Source: Molossus alvarezi
Lineage: Eukaryota; Chordata; Mammalia; Chiroptera; Molossidae
Direction of reading: 5' to 3'
Assembly (NCBI GenBank): GCA_037176705.1
Contig: CM073886.1
Location: forward strand, 14,964,501-15,028,500
Length of the DNA: 64,000 nucleotides
Each line of letters begins with the position of its first letter. The stretch's first letter is position 1. The notes under the pieces were generated by a model that was not told where the DNA came from, did not search any database, and saw only the letters and a list, made by a program, of their open reading frames with translations. Position numbers and translations under genes: made by a program. Positions 24,801 through 37,600 of this stretch are shown in pieces.

Positions 24801-27800
24801 AAAGAACTTACCGGTTTTTATTTTATTTTAATTTTTTATTAATTTATTTTGTTACAGATATTTTTCCTTTTTCCTCCACTGATACCCTCCTCCTGATCCC
24901 GCAGAACTTACCAGCTTTAATAACAAGAACAAAGAATTTGTCTGGATGGTAATCAATCACAGTCGGGGAGCAGAGAGCCCATGTCTCCCACTAGCACTTA
25001 ATTTCACAGGGCCCCAGAGCTGTCTCCTTCAGGATTTGGCTGCGTCCCTCCACCCCCCGACCCACAGAAGATCAAGAACACCCTCCCACTGAGGGGACAG
25101 ACACATGAGGGACAGGTGAGAAGAGGCAGACTATGGCATTCTCAAACCACCGAGACAGGACCGACCCTGCTTCCCCAAGATCAAGTTAAAGGACGGTCTA
25201 GAGTCAAAGTACCCGAGGGGCAGGGACAGTGTAATTTCTAGAACCTAGATTCCAAGATGGCTACAGAGTAGGTGGAAGCTACACTCACCTACTCCCAGCC
25301 CCAAACTGGATTTACAGCTATATTATAAAGCAATCAACCTGGATAAGCAACTAAAGGCTAGCTGAACTGACATATAACCAAAGATTTATAGAAAAAGCTA
25401 CATAGAGACTGGTAAGAAGGGCAGAAAGGGCTGGATCCCAAACCCAGGTGCATTGGTGGCTGAGAAGCCAGAGGGATATCACAGCAGCAAGCCCCCCCCA
25501 CCCCGCCCCGGCAAAGCAGTGTTGGGGTATCAACCCTACATTAGGATCCCCACCCAGAGCAAAAGAAATGGGAAGAGGTGCCCACATAGCAGCTGGTGGT
25601 GAAAATCAGTGGAGGATTCAGTCCACCTGGGTGACCTAGATGCCACCTTCCTAGGGATGAGCATTCCTATTGTTACAGCACTAGCCTGGGAGTGCATTGC
25701 TCGGTCTCCAACTGCTGGCAAGGTCACTCTGCTATACTCAACTCCGGAGGAGGTGTTTGCTGGCTGCATTCATCAGTGACCTTTAGGGTCCTCTTTCTCT
25801 GAGGAAGCTTTTGGCAGAGACTCAGACAGTGACTAAACTGTGTGGCTTTGGAAAAAGGGCCAGTCTCCCCCACCTTCAAGTGTGTAGCCAGTGCCTTTCC
25901 CTGCACCTGTTGACTCACTTGGCAGGCCCTGTCCTACTGAGTTCAGCAGTGCAGGGAAACCAGAGTGCCTCGCAGAGCTGGGTCTTTTGGACCATGTGTC
26001 CCAAAAGCTTCTGTCTAGGAACCAGATGGATGGGTGCTGGTATGTGCGACTACATCAAAGAGTGGGGGGGGGGGGGGGGGCACTCCTATCTCCCTGGCAA
26101 GTTCAGCCCCTGCTACCCCGGGACAAAGAAGAAGCCCTCTCCTACAGGCTTGCAGGCACCACCCCCAACAGGAGACCCAGATACCCTGCCCGGCTGGGCT
26201 TGGTTCCATGAGGGGAAGGAAGAGAGGCTCAGAGCTAAGACATTCAAAGGGACCAAGACAAAGGGCTTAGTCCTCTCCTATGGGCTGGGCAGGCACCATC
26301 CCCAATGGGAGAAAGATTCTTTTGACCTGTCCCCGAGGTCAAGGCAGCTGAGCTTGCTCCTGCAGAGAGAACAGCTGGCAACTCCCAACCTGAACCTGCA
26401 GTGAGCCCTTCCATGGGGAACTAGAGTTGGAAACTCTGGTAGAGACTGAGTGGCTTGGCTCTGGAGTAGAGACAACTTTCCCTTCAGTGAGTTCCTGACT
26501 GTGTGATCCCCAAGTAGGGGACCCATTAGCCCGTCCTCCCTACCCCACATGCCCTACCCTACTGAGGTCACAACCTGTGGAAGAGGCTGTGATTGGTGGC
26601 CAGTCTGGGCCCACCCTATAGTCTTTCTTTGGAAGGCTCTGGAGGAAGACCAGGCAACCTCAGGGGGAGACAGAGTGGCTGACAGATGGAGGCAAATCTC
26701 AGAGAGTCTCGGTCCTTTTACAGATCTAACCCCAGCTCTAAGATGGAGGAAGCCAACCTTTATACATAGATTGGTCCCTCCCATGCACACCCAGGTCCAG
26801 CAGATGCAGCCACAAATAGTGAACAGTGTGGCAGCTCCAGACAGGTAGCCCAAGATCAGTTACACATATCTAACATTGACTTGCACCTGAACCCCGCCCA
26901 AGTAGAACTAGAACCAATAAAACCAATAGTGGGCGTGAGACCACACCAGAGTTCGATAAAACTAGCCAAACAGTGGCACACCCAAAAGGGATTCCAACAG
27001 GCACCAGACCCTGATGGGAACAACTTCGCCTTGGGGTCAGACCTTGCACAGTATATCATACATAGTGACTGAGGTTTACCTTTATAGTCAGCCGACCTGA
27101 AGGGTTAACTCCACCCACGAAAGGGCCAACAGCCCTTTCAAGGGCTCAACTACAACAGGAGGGCGCACATAACCCTTAAGAAACATTTCTGGAGCACAGA
27201 GCTCAGGTGATCTAGAAGATTGTGCACCAAGCCCAACAAGATACCTTCACCATATAGCCATCATAGCAAATTTGGTAGTCATAGAAATCTACCTGATACA
27301 TACTGTCAAAATGAGAAGACAAAGGAAAATGCCCCAAACAAAAGAACAAGAGAAATCCCCAGGAAAAGAATGAAATGAAATGGAAACAGCCACAATACCA
27401 GATTCAGAGTTTAAAATGATGGTTATAAGAATGCTCAAGGACCTTAGGGGAAGAATAGATAATCTCAGTGAAAACTTAAACAGAGATAGTAAGACCCTGG
27501 TTTGGTAGCTTAGTTGGTTAGACTGTTGTCCCAATACACTTAGGTTGATCCCTAGTCTGGGCACATACAAGAATCAACCAATGAATGCATAAATAAGTGG
27601 AACAACAAATCAATGCCTCTCTCTCTCTCTCTCTCGTTCACTCCATCCCTCCCTCCTTCCTTTCCTCTCTCCCAAATCAATAAATGAAAGAAAATAAATA
27701 AAACAAAACAGAGACAGTAAACATTAAAAAATACACAGAAACCATGAAAAAGAAGCAATCAAATATGAAGAATTCAGTAAAACCTCAGTTCTCCAATATC

Positions 27801-30800
27801 TCTCATTTCAATCAATTCTATTCTTGACCAAATTATTCACACACAAAAAAATGTCTTGGTTGTTGAACAACCCTTTCATGCTGATACATCAGAATAACAG
27901 AAAGCATCTCTCAGTCCACAAACAAAGGAAAGAAAGTGAGTCAGTTTATAGCTAAACCTCAAGTTAACATCTTGGGAAATTGTGCCATTAATATTTTTAT
28001 AAACCAAATAATTTTTTTTTTTTATCCTCACCCGAGGACATTTTTCTATTTTTTATTCAGATAGAGCGGGAGGGAGAGAGAGGAGGAGAGAGAGAGAAAC
28101 ATCGACGTGAAAGGGACACATCGAGTGGTCGCCACCCGCACGACAAACCAGGGCCGGGACAGACTGCAGCCAAGGTACATGCCCTTAGCGGGAACCGAAC
28201 CAGGGTCTCTGTGGACCGCAGGTCGACGCTCTAACCGCTGAGCCAAACCAGCCAGGGCATAAACCAAATAATTTTTAATATAAATACATGCTTTTGTTGC
28301 TGGCAAAATGGATGATTAGCACAATTTTAAAACATAAAGAGGCCATCACAAGTGCTAATGTTGCGAAAGAAACAATGATCACAGGTAACTGAAGAGGTAG
28401 AAAACCGTTGTTGATTTGGATTAATGAAAAGCAGTTTAGTCAGTGACAACATTTCAGAAGTAATGACATGAAAAAACAAAGATGCCTCATGCATACCTCC
28501 TGAAAGACACCCCTGGAATGAGTGCTGAAAGAAATTCCTTTAAGCCCTGGCCGGTTTGGCTCAGCGGTTAGAGCGTCAGCCTGCGGTCCACAGAGACCCG
28601 GGTTCGGTTCCCGCTAAGGGCATGTACCTTGGCTGCAGTTTGTCCCCGGCCCTGGTTGGGTCGTGTTGGTGGCGGCCACTCGATGTGTCCCTTTCACATC
28701 GATGTTTCTCTCTTCTTCCTCTCTCTCCTTCCCGCTCTATCTGAGTAAAAAATGGAAAAATGTCCTCGGGTGAGGATAAAAAAAAAAAAAAAAAAAGAAA
28801 TTCCTTTAATAATAGCGGGGGTGAGAGGGGGGTGTTGATAAATTTAAGAAAAAAAAGTGTTTGTTTATAAACAGTACATTAGCCCAGCTGTTATGGCTCA
28901 CTGGTTGAGTGTCAACCCATGCACCAAGAGGTCACTGGTTCAATTCCCAGTCAGAGCACATGCCCAGGTTGTGGGGCCAATCCCCAGTGGGGGACATGCA
29001 GGAGGCAGCCAATTGATGTTCTCTCTCATCGATGTTTCTGTCTCCCTCTCCCTCTCCCTCTAAAATAAATAAAGAAAAAATATGAATAAACAGTACATTA
29101 GATATGTACTGTATATAAAAAAGATTCAAATGGAATCCTTTGGTGGTCTGGAATGAATGAATTAAATTTACATTATTTCTAATGGGAAAAAATGATTTGG
29201 TTTATGAACAAACTGCTTCTTGAACAGCCTTCCAGAATTAATTAAATTCGAGAACCGAGGTTCCTCTATACACCAGAAGGAATCCACAGCAGGTTAGATG
29301 AAGCAGTGGATTGAACCAGTGATTTAGAGGACAAGACAACAGAAAGCACCAAAGCAAAGAATCAAAAAGAAAAAAGAATTTTTAAAAATGAAGGAAGTCT
29401 AAGGGACCTCTGGGATAATATCAAGCATAACATTATCCACATCACAGGGGTACCAGAAGGAGAAGAGTGAGAAAGGGATACAGAACCTGTTTGAAGAGAT
29501 AATGGCTGAAAACTTCCCTAACCTGGTGAAGGAAAAAGTCACACAAGTTCAGGAAGCACAGTGAGTCTCAATCAAGATGAACCCAGAGAGACCCACACCA
29601 AGACACATCATAATTAAAATTCCCTGTTCTCCTGAAGACAAAGAGATAACCTTAAAGGCAGTTAGTTACCTATAAGGGAGTTCCTATAAGGCTGTCAGCT
29701 CATTTCTCAACAAAAACACTTCAGGCCTGAAGAGATTGGTATGAACTATTCAAACTGAGGAAAAGCAAGGACTCGAATCCAAGGCTACTCTATCCAGCAA
29801 GGCTATCATTTAAAATTGAAGGTGAAATAAAGAGCTTCCCATACAAAAAAAGGTGAAAGGAGTTCATTACCACCAAACCAGCATTATAGGAAATGTTAAA
29901 GGGTCTATTTTAAGAACAAGAAATAGAGAGCCCAGCTGGTGTGGCTCAGGTGGTTGACTGTTGTCCCATGTATTAAAAGGTCACTGGTTTGAGTCCTGGT
30001 CAAGGCACATGCCCAGGTTGCAGGCTTGATCACTGATGGATGTTTCTCTCTCATCTATGTTTCTATCTCTGACTCCCTCTCCCTTCCTTTCTCTCAAAAA
30101 AAAAAAAAAAAAATTGCCCTGGCTGGTTTGGCTCAGCGGTTAGAGCATCAGCCTGTGGTCCAGAGAGACCCGGGTTCAGTTCCCGCTAAGGGCACGTACC
30201 TCGGTTGCAGTTTGTCCCCACCCCTGGTTGGGTCGAGCGGGTGGCAGCCACTTGATGTGTCCCTTTCACGTCAATGTTTCTCTCTTTCTCTCTCTTCCTC
30301 TCTCTCCCTCCCACTCTGTCTGAACAAAAAAAAATGGAAATATGTCCTCGGGTGAGGATAAAAAAGAAAAAAAATCAATAAAAACATAACCTGCAAACCA
30401 AAGGGTCTTGGGTTCGAGTCTCAGTCAAGGGCACATACCTTGAGTTGTAGGTTCAATCCCCAGCCTTGGTCGGGGTCATGCAGAGGCAACCAATAAATGT
30501 GTCTCTCTTACATTATTGTTTCTTTCTCTCCCTCCCTTCCACTCTGCCTGAAAATAATTGGGAAAATATCCTCAGGTAAGGATTAACAAACAAACAAAAA
30601 ATAATAAAATGGCAATAAATACGTACCTATCAATAATAACCTTAATTGTAAACTGATTAAATGTGCCAATCAAAAGACACAGGGTACCTGAATGAATAAG
30701 AAAACATGACATGTATATATGCTGTCTACAAGAGACCGACCTCAGAACAAAAGATACACACAGACTGAAAAGCAGTTAAACTGAAAATGAAAGGATGGAA

Positions 30801-31643
30801 AAAAATATTCCATGCAAATGGGAAAAAAAAAAGCTGGGGTAGCAATACTTATATCTGACAAAATAGACTTCAAAACAAAGGCTATAACAGAGACAAGAGA
30901 CCAAGAAAGTCACTACATAATACTAAAGGGATTGATGCAACCAAAGGATATAACTCTTTTATACATACTTACACCCAACATAAGAGCACCTAAATATATA
31001 AAGAAAACCTTGGTGGACATTAAGGGAGAAACTGACAGTAATATGATTATAGCAGAGGATTTTAACACCCCACTGCCATCAATGGATAGATCTTCCAGAC
31101 AAAAAATCACCAAGGCAAGGCAACAGCAACCCTAAATGACACACTAAAAAATATTTTTTCTTTATTGATTTTAGAGAGAGAAAAAGGGAGAAGGGGAGAG
31201 AGAGAGAAACATCGATGAAACAGAACATCCACAGGCCACCTCCTGCAAGTCCCACACTGGGGATCGGGCCCACAACCTGGGCATGTGCCCTGACCGGAAA
31301 TCGAACTGGTGACCTCTTGGTGCATGGGTTGATGCTCAACCACTGAGTCACACCAGCTGGGCCGCTTTTGCCACTCTTATTCAACACAGTACTAGAAGTC
31401 CTAGCCATAGCAATCAGACAAAACGAAGAAAAAAAAAAGGCATCTAAATTGAAAAGGAAGAAGTAAAACTGTCATTATTCTCAGATGGCAAGATATTGTA
31501 CATAAAAAACCCTAAAGACTCACCAAAAACTACTAAATCTAATGAATTTGGGAAAGTAGCAGGATACAAAATATTCAGAAATCAGTGACTTTTTTTTTTA
31601 ATCCTCACCTGAGGATATTTTTACATTTATCTTCAGACAGAGT

Positions 31644-31679
<36 letters not shown>

Positions 31680-34600
31680 CATCGATATGAGAGAAACACA
31701 TCAATCGGTTGCCACCCCCACGACCCCAACCAGGGCCAGGGATGAACCACAACTGAGGTATGTGCCCTTGGTTGGAATCAAATCTGGGACTCTTTGGTCC
31801 ACAGGCCAACGCTCTAACCACTAAGCAAAACCGGTCAGGGCTCAGTGACATTTTTAAACACCAATAACAGACCATCAGAAAGAGAAATTGAGAAAGCAAT
31901 CCCATTTACCATTACAACAACAAAAATAAGGTATCTAGAAAGGAATTTAACCAAGGAGGTAAAAGACCTGCACTCAGAAAACTATAGGACAGTGAAGAAA
32001 CTGAGGAAGATACAAATAAGTGGAAGCATATATACTGTGTTTCATGGATTGGAAGAATTAACATTATTAAAATGTTCATACTACCCAAAGCAATCTATAG
32101 ATTCAACACAATTCCTATTAAATAGCATATTTCACAGATCTAGAATAAGTATTCCAAAAAATTAAATAGAATCAAAAAAGACCCCAAATAGCCTCAGCAA
32201 TACTGAGAAAGAACAAAGATGGAGCTATCACAATACCTGACATCAAACTATATACTACAAGGCCATTGTAATCAAAACAGCCTGGTACTGGCACGAGAAC
32301 AGGCATATAGATCAATGGAACAGAACAGAGAGCCCAGAAATAAACCAACATCTGTATGGTCAATTAATATTTGACGGAGGAGGCAAGAGCATATAATGGA
32401 GTAAAGATAATCTCTTCAATAAATGGTGTTGGGAAAATTGGACAGGTACATGCAAAAAAATGAAACTAGACCACCAACTTACACCATACATAAGAATAAA
32501 CTCAAAATGGATAAAAGACTTAAACATGAGCCATGAAACCACAAAAATCCTAGAAGAAAACATAAGCAGTAAAATCTCAGGTATTCTTTGTAGCAATACT
32601 TTTTCCGATATATGTCCCAGGGCAAAGGAAACAAAGAAAAAATAAATAAATGAGACTACATCAAACTAAAAAGCTTTTGCACAGCAAAAGAAACATCAAA
32701 ATGAAAATGGAAACCACTCTATGGGAGAACATATTTGCCAATGATATATCTGACAAGGGGTTAATTTCCAAAATATAAAAAGAACGTATACAATTCAACA
32801 TCAGGAGGACAAACAATCCAGTTCAAAAAATAGGCAAAAGACCTGCCTGAATAGACACTTCTCCAAAGAGAACATACAGATGGCCAACAGACATATGAAA
32901 AAATGCTCAAGGTCACTGATCATCAGAGAGATGCAAATTAAAACCAAAATTAGATATCATCTCACTTCTGCCAGAATGGCTATCATCAATAAATCAACAA
33001 ACAAGTGCTGGCGAGGATGTGGAGAAAACGGAACGTTTGTGCCCTGTTTGTGGGAATGCAGACTGCTGCAGTCGCTGTAGAAAACAGTATGGAGTTCCCT
33101 CAAAACATTAAAAATGGAACTGCCTTTTGACCCAGTGATCCTACTTCTGGGAATATATCCTAAGAATTCCAAAAAAGTAGTTCAAAAGAATATATGTACC
33201 TCTGTGTTCAATGTAGTGTTATTTACATTAGCTAAGATCTGGAAGTAGCCCAAGTGCCCATCAGTAGATGAGTGAATAAAAAAGCTGTGGTATATATACA
33301 CAATGGAATACTACTCGGCCATAAAAAAGAAGCTTTTGCAACAGCATGGATAGACCTAGAGATTATTATGCTAAGTGAAATGAGCTAATCAGAGAAAGAC
33401 AAAGACCATATGATCTCACTTATATGTGGCACCTAATGAACAAAATAAACTGACAAACAAAACAGAAACAAAGGCATGAATACATGGACCAGACTGACAA
33501 CTGTCAGAGGGCTATGGGGGAAGGGGACTAGATAAAAGAAGGTGAGGGATTAACCAAAAAATATATACACAAATACACAGACACAGACCACAGTGTGGTG
33601 ACAGCCAGAGGGAAAGGGGGTAGGGGCTAGGTGGAAGTGGGCAAAGTGGGGGGAAATGGGGATGGAAAGAGACTTTGCTTGGGGCAATGGGTGCATGATG
33701 CAATGAGCAGATGATGTTTTACTGAGTTGTACACTTGAAACCTGTATGCTTTTTCAAACCAATGTCATCCCAATAAATTTAATTGAAAATAAAATTTCTA
33801 GAATCTATAAAGACATACCTTTTCTGTAAATATGTTTACTTTTGCTATATTACTTAGGTTGATCTTGAAAACCTCGTGTAACTCTTATCCACAGGTACCA
33901 CTAAGGATTTACAACTATCTGCCACTGTAATGCACTACTTGCTCCAGCATCAGGTAACTTAAAATGCTACATATGTCGATGAATAAATTCTAAATGATAC
34001 AGTAATTTCATGTCTGATTAAAGTCAAGAATTAGGCATTTGGAAATTGGAAAGGGCTTATGATGAGATGAGACAGGAGATACAAATTTATCTACAATCAC
34101 TATCAACCCTAAAACAGCTTTTATTAAACACAGGTGCCTATAGGAAAGCCCAACTGACCACAGGTTCAGAGGGACTCAGGTTGTGGCTATCCGATCATCT
34201 TATAAGAAGAAAATTAAAAATATTTACCAAAAGTTTTTCCACAAGGTCTCTTGCTTTAGGAAAAAATTTTTCAGGAAAGTCATACTCCAACTTAATGATC
34301 TTCTGAAATATAAGATATTCATTTCTGTAAAATAAGAGAAACCATCATTCCGGGTAGGGTCACACAAATCTACAACAAAGCTGTACCTTTCCTCGGACAG
34401 TGTCTCCTTCTCTCCCCACAGAGACACTGTATGCATTAAAGAATCATTGTAAAAGTCATCCAACCTTGGCTCAGCTGCCCCATCCCCACTTCTCTGGCTG
34501 CTTAAGAATGGGCAGAGGTATGGGGGTGGGAAGGTAGGTAGGTGAGGGGTGGAGGGTAGGAGGTGGGAGTATCTCTTACCCAGCTCGGAATGGTGGGAGT

Positions 34601-37600
34601 CCTGCCACAAGTTGATATATTATACATCCAAGAGCCCAAAGGTCTGAACTTTAAGAAAGGGAAAAAACAAAGAATGACATTTGTAAAATTTCAGTGACAT
34701 GCAGAGTTCCTTTCCATTCCCTTTGTTCACACCACCCCATTTCAGCCTCCAAACTGCTGTTCTATTTTAAAACCAGGTCAGTGCACCTGGCTGGTGTGGC
34801 TCAGTGGTTGAGCATCGATCCATGCACCAAGAGGTCTCTGGTTCAATTCCCAGTCAGGGCCCATGCCCAGGTGTGGGCCAAATCCCCAGTGGGGGGCATG
34901 TAGGAGGCGGCCAATCGATGTTCTCTCTTATCAATGTTTCTATCTCTCTCTCCCTCTCCCTCTAAAATCAATAAAAGGAAAAAAAATTAAAAAAAAAAAA
35001 AAAAACCAGGTCAGTGTGAGAATGGAAACTTGCTCCAGGCCCTTCTCAAAGGGGCCTCTCTGGGAACCTGGGCCCAGAAGATCCTACACACTCCTTCCAT
35101 TGCCAAGGGGGTCCTGGGGGTGCTGTGGGTGCTGCTGAGAGAGAGTCTCTCATAACAGTGTTTACCCTCAGGACACAGAGGCAAGCTCACATATAGCAAG
35201 GAACCAAATTAAACAATCTATAGAATATGCAAAAAGCAAGCTTTCTTCTCTTTTCTTTTTTTTTTTAATCCTCGCCCAAGGATATTTTTTCATTTTTTGT
35301 TCAGATAGAGTGGGAGGGAGAGAGAGAGAGAGAAACATCGACGTGAAAGGGACACACTGAATGGTTGCCACCCGCATGACTCAACCAGGGCCAGGGACAA
35401 ACTGCAACCAAGGTACGTGCCTTTAGCGGGAACCGAACCCTGGTCTCTCTGGACCACAGGCCGACGCTCTAACTGCTGAGCAAAATCGGCCAGGGCAGCA
35501 AGCTTTCTTTTCCTTCTTGGATTCAAAGTGCAAAGCCCTGGCCCTCCTTTATAACCTTTTTATTTTTAAATCCTCACCAGGGGATATTTTTTCCATTTAT
35601 CTTCAGACAGAGGGGGGGGGGGAGATCTACATGAGAAAGACACATCCATTGATTGCCTCCTGCACGACCCTGACCAGGACCAGAATGAACCGCAATCAAG
35701 GAATGTGCCCTTGACCAGAATTGAACCTGAGACTCTTTGGTCTACAGGCTGATGCTCTAACCACTGAGCAAAACCGGCCAGGGCTCCTTTATAAACATTT
35801 AATTATAGATTTCAAAAGAAATACACTGCTGTTCTAAGTTGCCCTAAGTCATTTCCAAAACCAGCTGGCAGGGACTCTGGGAAAGGGGGGGGGGGGGCAG
35901 CGCTCTCCTTAATTTGGATGTTACCCCCTTTCCCACCTGTTCTCGTCCATTCTCTGTCCCCTCAGTGTCATCTCAGAGCTCACAGCTGACATCTACTTTG
36001 CATATTTGATTTCCTCTGTAGGTATTGCATTGTATTCCCAGCTCAGCCCTACGATATTAATATGCTCTTTGCCCTGCGCTGCCAGCTGCCTCTCCCTACA
36101 CCATGGTCAGTTTCTGGAAGAGGCCACAACCTGGTATCTGGAAAATGAACTCAAAGGCCATGGGTGGAGACAACAGGTCAACTGCAGCACCAGGGCCTTG
36201 GATGAAGGCTTAGTATCACCCGCACCACAAGCCTGAGACAGATGAGGCTCTTGATGTGGGTTAGAAATATAAAAGGTCAGAAATCTGAGTCACAACACAC
36301 AGATGGAGTGAAGGGCATTTAAAAAATGAATCTACATTCTACTCAGTAACTAGTTTTTACACTTGATTTTCCCTACTGTTTAGTTACAATAGGAAGCTAC
36401 ATAAGAAAAACACCCACAGTAAAGCATGGTTTTTTTGTGTGTGTGAACACAGCCAGAGAGGATGGGCAGTGTTGTGGAGTGGGGTTGCCTCTGCTGCTTT
36501 CACAAGGTTATCTCCAGGGAGAAGGAGCAACAACAGAACCTGCTTTGGGGGCAACTTTTTACCTCGTGAACTATTTGAACATTTTATCATCAGTGAATAT
36601 CTTATAATTTTTACTTCTTTTTAAAAAATTTATTTTAGCCCTGGCCGGTTTGGCTCAGCGGTTAGAGCGTCGGCCTGCGGTCCTGAGAGACCTGGGTTCG
36701 GTTCCCGCTAAGGGCGCGTACCTCGGTTGCAGTTTGTCCCCGGCCCTGGTCGGTTGTGCGGGTGGCAACCACTCGATGTGTTCCTTTCATGTTGATGTTT
36801 CTCTCTCTCTCTCCCTCCCACTCTACCTGAACAAAAAATGGAAAAATGTCCTCGGGTGAGGAAAAAAATAAAAAATAAAAAAAAATAAAAAATTTATTTT
36901 AGAGCCCAGTCAGTGTGGCTCAGTGGTTGGGCAATAACCCATGCACCAAGAGGTCACCAGTTTCATTCCCAGTTAGGACACGTGCCCAAGTTGTGGGCCA
37001 AATTCCCAGTGGAGGGCATGCAGGGGGCGGCCAATGTTCTTTCTCATCGATATTTCTCTCTCTCTCCCCCTCTCTTTTCCTCTCTAAAAATCAATAAAGA
37101 AAAAAAATTTATTTGAGAGAGAGAGAGAGAGAAACCACATCAATTTGTTGTTCTACTTATTTATGCATTAATTGATTGATTCTTGTATGTGCCCTGACTG
37201 GGGATTGAACCTGTAATCCTGGCGTATCAGGGCTCTAGTATGTTTTTTACCCTCACCCGGAGACTTTTTTTTCACTTATCTTCAGATAGAGCAGGAGGGA
37301 GAGAAGGATGAAGAGAGAGAGAGAAACATCAATGTGAGAGAGACACATTCACTGGTTGCCACCCACACAACCCCATCCGGGGCCAGGGACAAACTGCAAC
37401 CGAGGTACGTGCCCTTAGCGGGAACCGAACCCAGGAGGGACTGGTCCACGGGCCGATGCTCTAACCACTGAGCAAAACTGGCCAGGGCTAATATGTTTTT
37501 AATCTAATAAAAACTAAAGGGGAGCCACTATAATATTTCTGGAAACCAGTACATACTAGTTTTAAAAATGTTTAGGTAGGTAAAGTCACTTCTTGAAATT

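Larger units (their letters stand above)
27775..29268. mobile_element. TcMar-like DNA transposon nested in the L1
   Basis: The left end reads CAGTAAAACCTCAGTTCTCC and the right end, reverse-complemented, reads GAGGAACCTCGGTTCTCG, giving inverted ends. L1 ORF1 sequence breaks off before it and resumes at CACCAGAAGGAAT after it, next to a TA. About 790 bp remain once its three SINEs are removed. I see no transposase frame. The family assignment is by the CCTCGGTT end motif and is tentative. Confidence 0.6.
25250..33792 (+). mobile_element. Full-span but dead LINE-1, antisense to PDPK1
   Basis: It starts with the L1 5' UTR motif CAAGATGGCTACAGAGTAGG and ends in a G-rich 3' UTR and AATAAA-type tail. 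It is bracketed by near-identical duplications of about 16 bp (25233-25249 and 33793-33809). ORF1 begins at ATG 27311 but meets TGA after 20 codons. ORF1 coiled-coil sequence resumes after a nested transposon (29270-29925). ORF2 endonuclease sequence lies at about 30790-31140, reverse transcriptase from 31364, and the C-terminal CRGC-type region at about 32880-33080. Roughly 1.4 kb of ORF2 is missing at a SINE. It cannot move. Confidence 0.88.
24536..34227 (-). other. PDPK1: PDPK1 intron 9
   Basis: A 9.7-kb intron, nearly all of it transposon. It has a short minus-strand L1 tail (24815-24902) and a full-span L1 (25250-33792) antisense to PDPK1, with a nested DNA transposon and about nine SINEs. 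The pieces 24915-25232 and 33810-34227 show nothing I recognise. Confidence 0.9.

Noticed and set aside
25811..26404. Plus-strand open frame of 197 codons
   Set aside because: It lies in the L1 5' UTR and runs through a poly-G stretch that yields a glycine run. No domain is recognised.
32880..33080. Cysteine-containing peptide that looks like a small zinc-binding protein
   Set aside because: It is the C-terminal cysteine motif of L1 ORF2 inside a dead L1.
36915..37097. Repeated short homologous ORFs across the window, suggesting a gene family
   Set aside because: They share MAQRLERRP- or SLSLSL-like text because they are translations of SINE heads and CT tracts.
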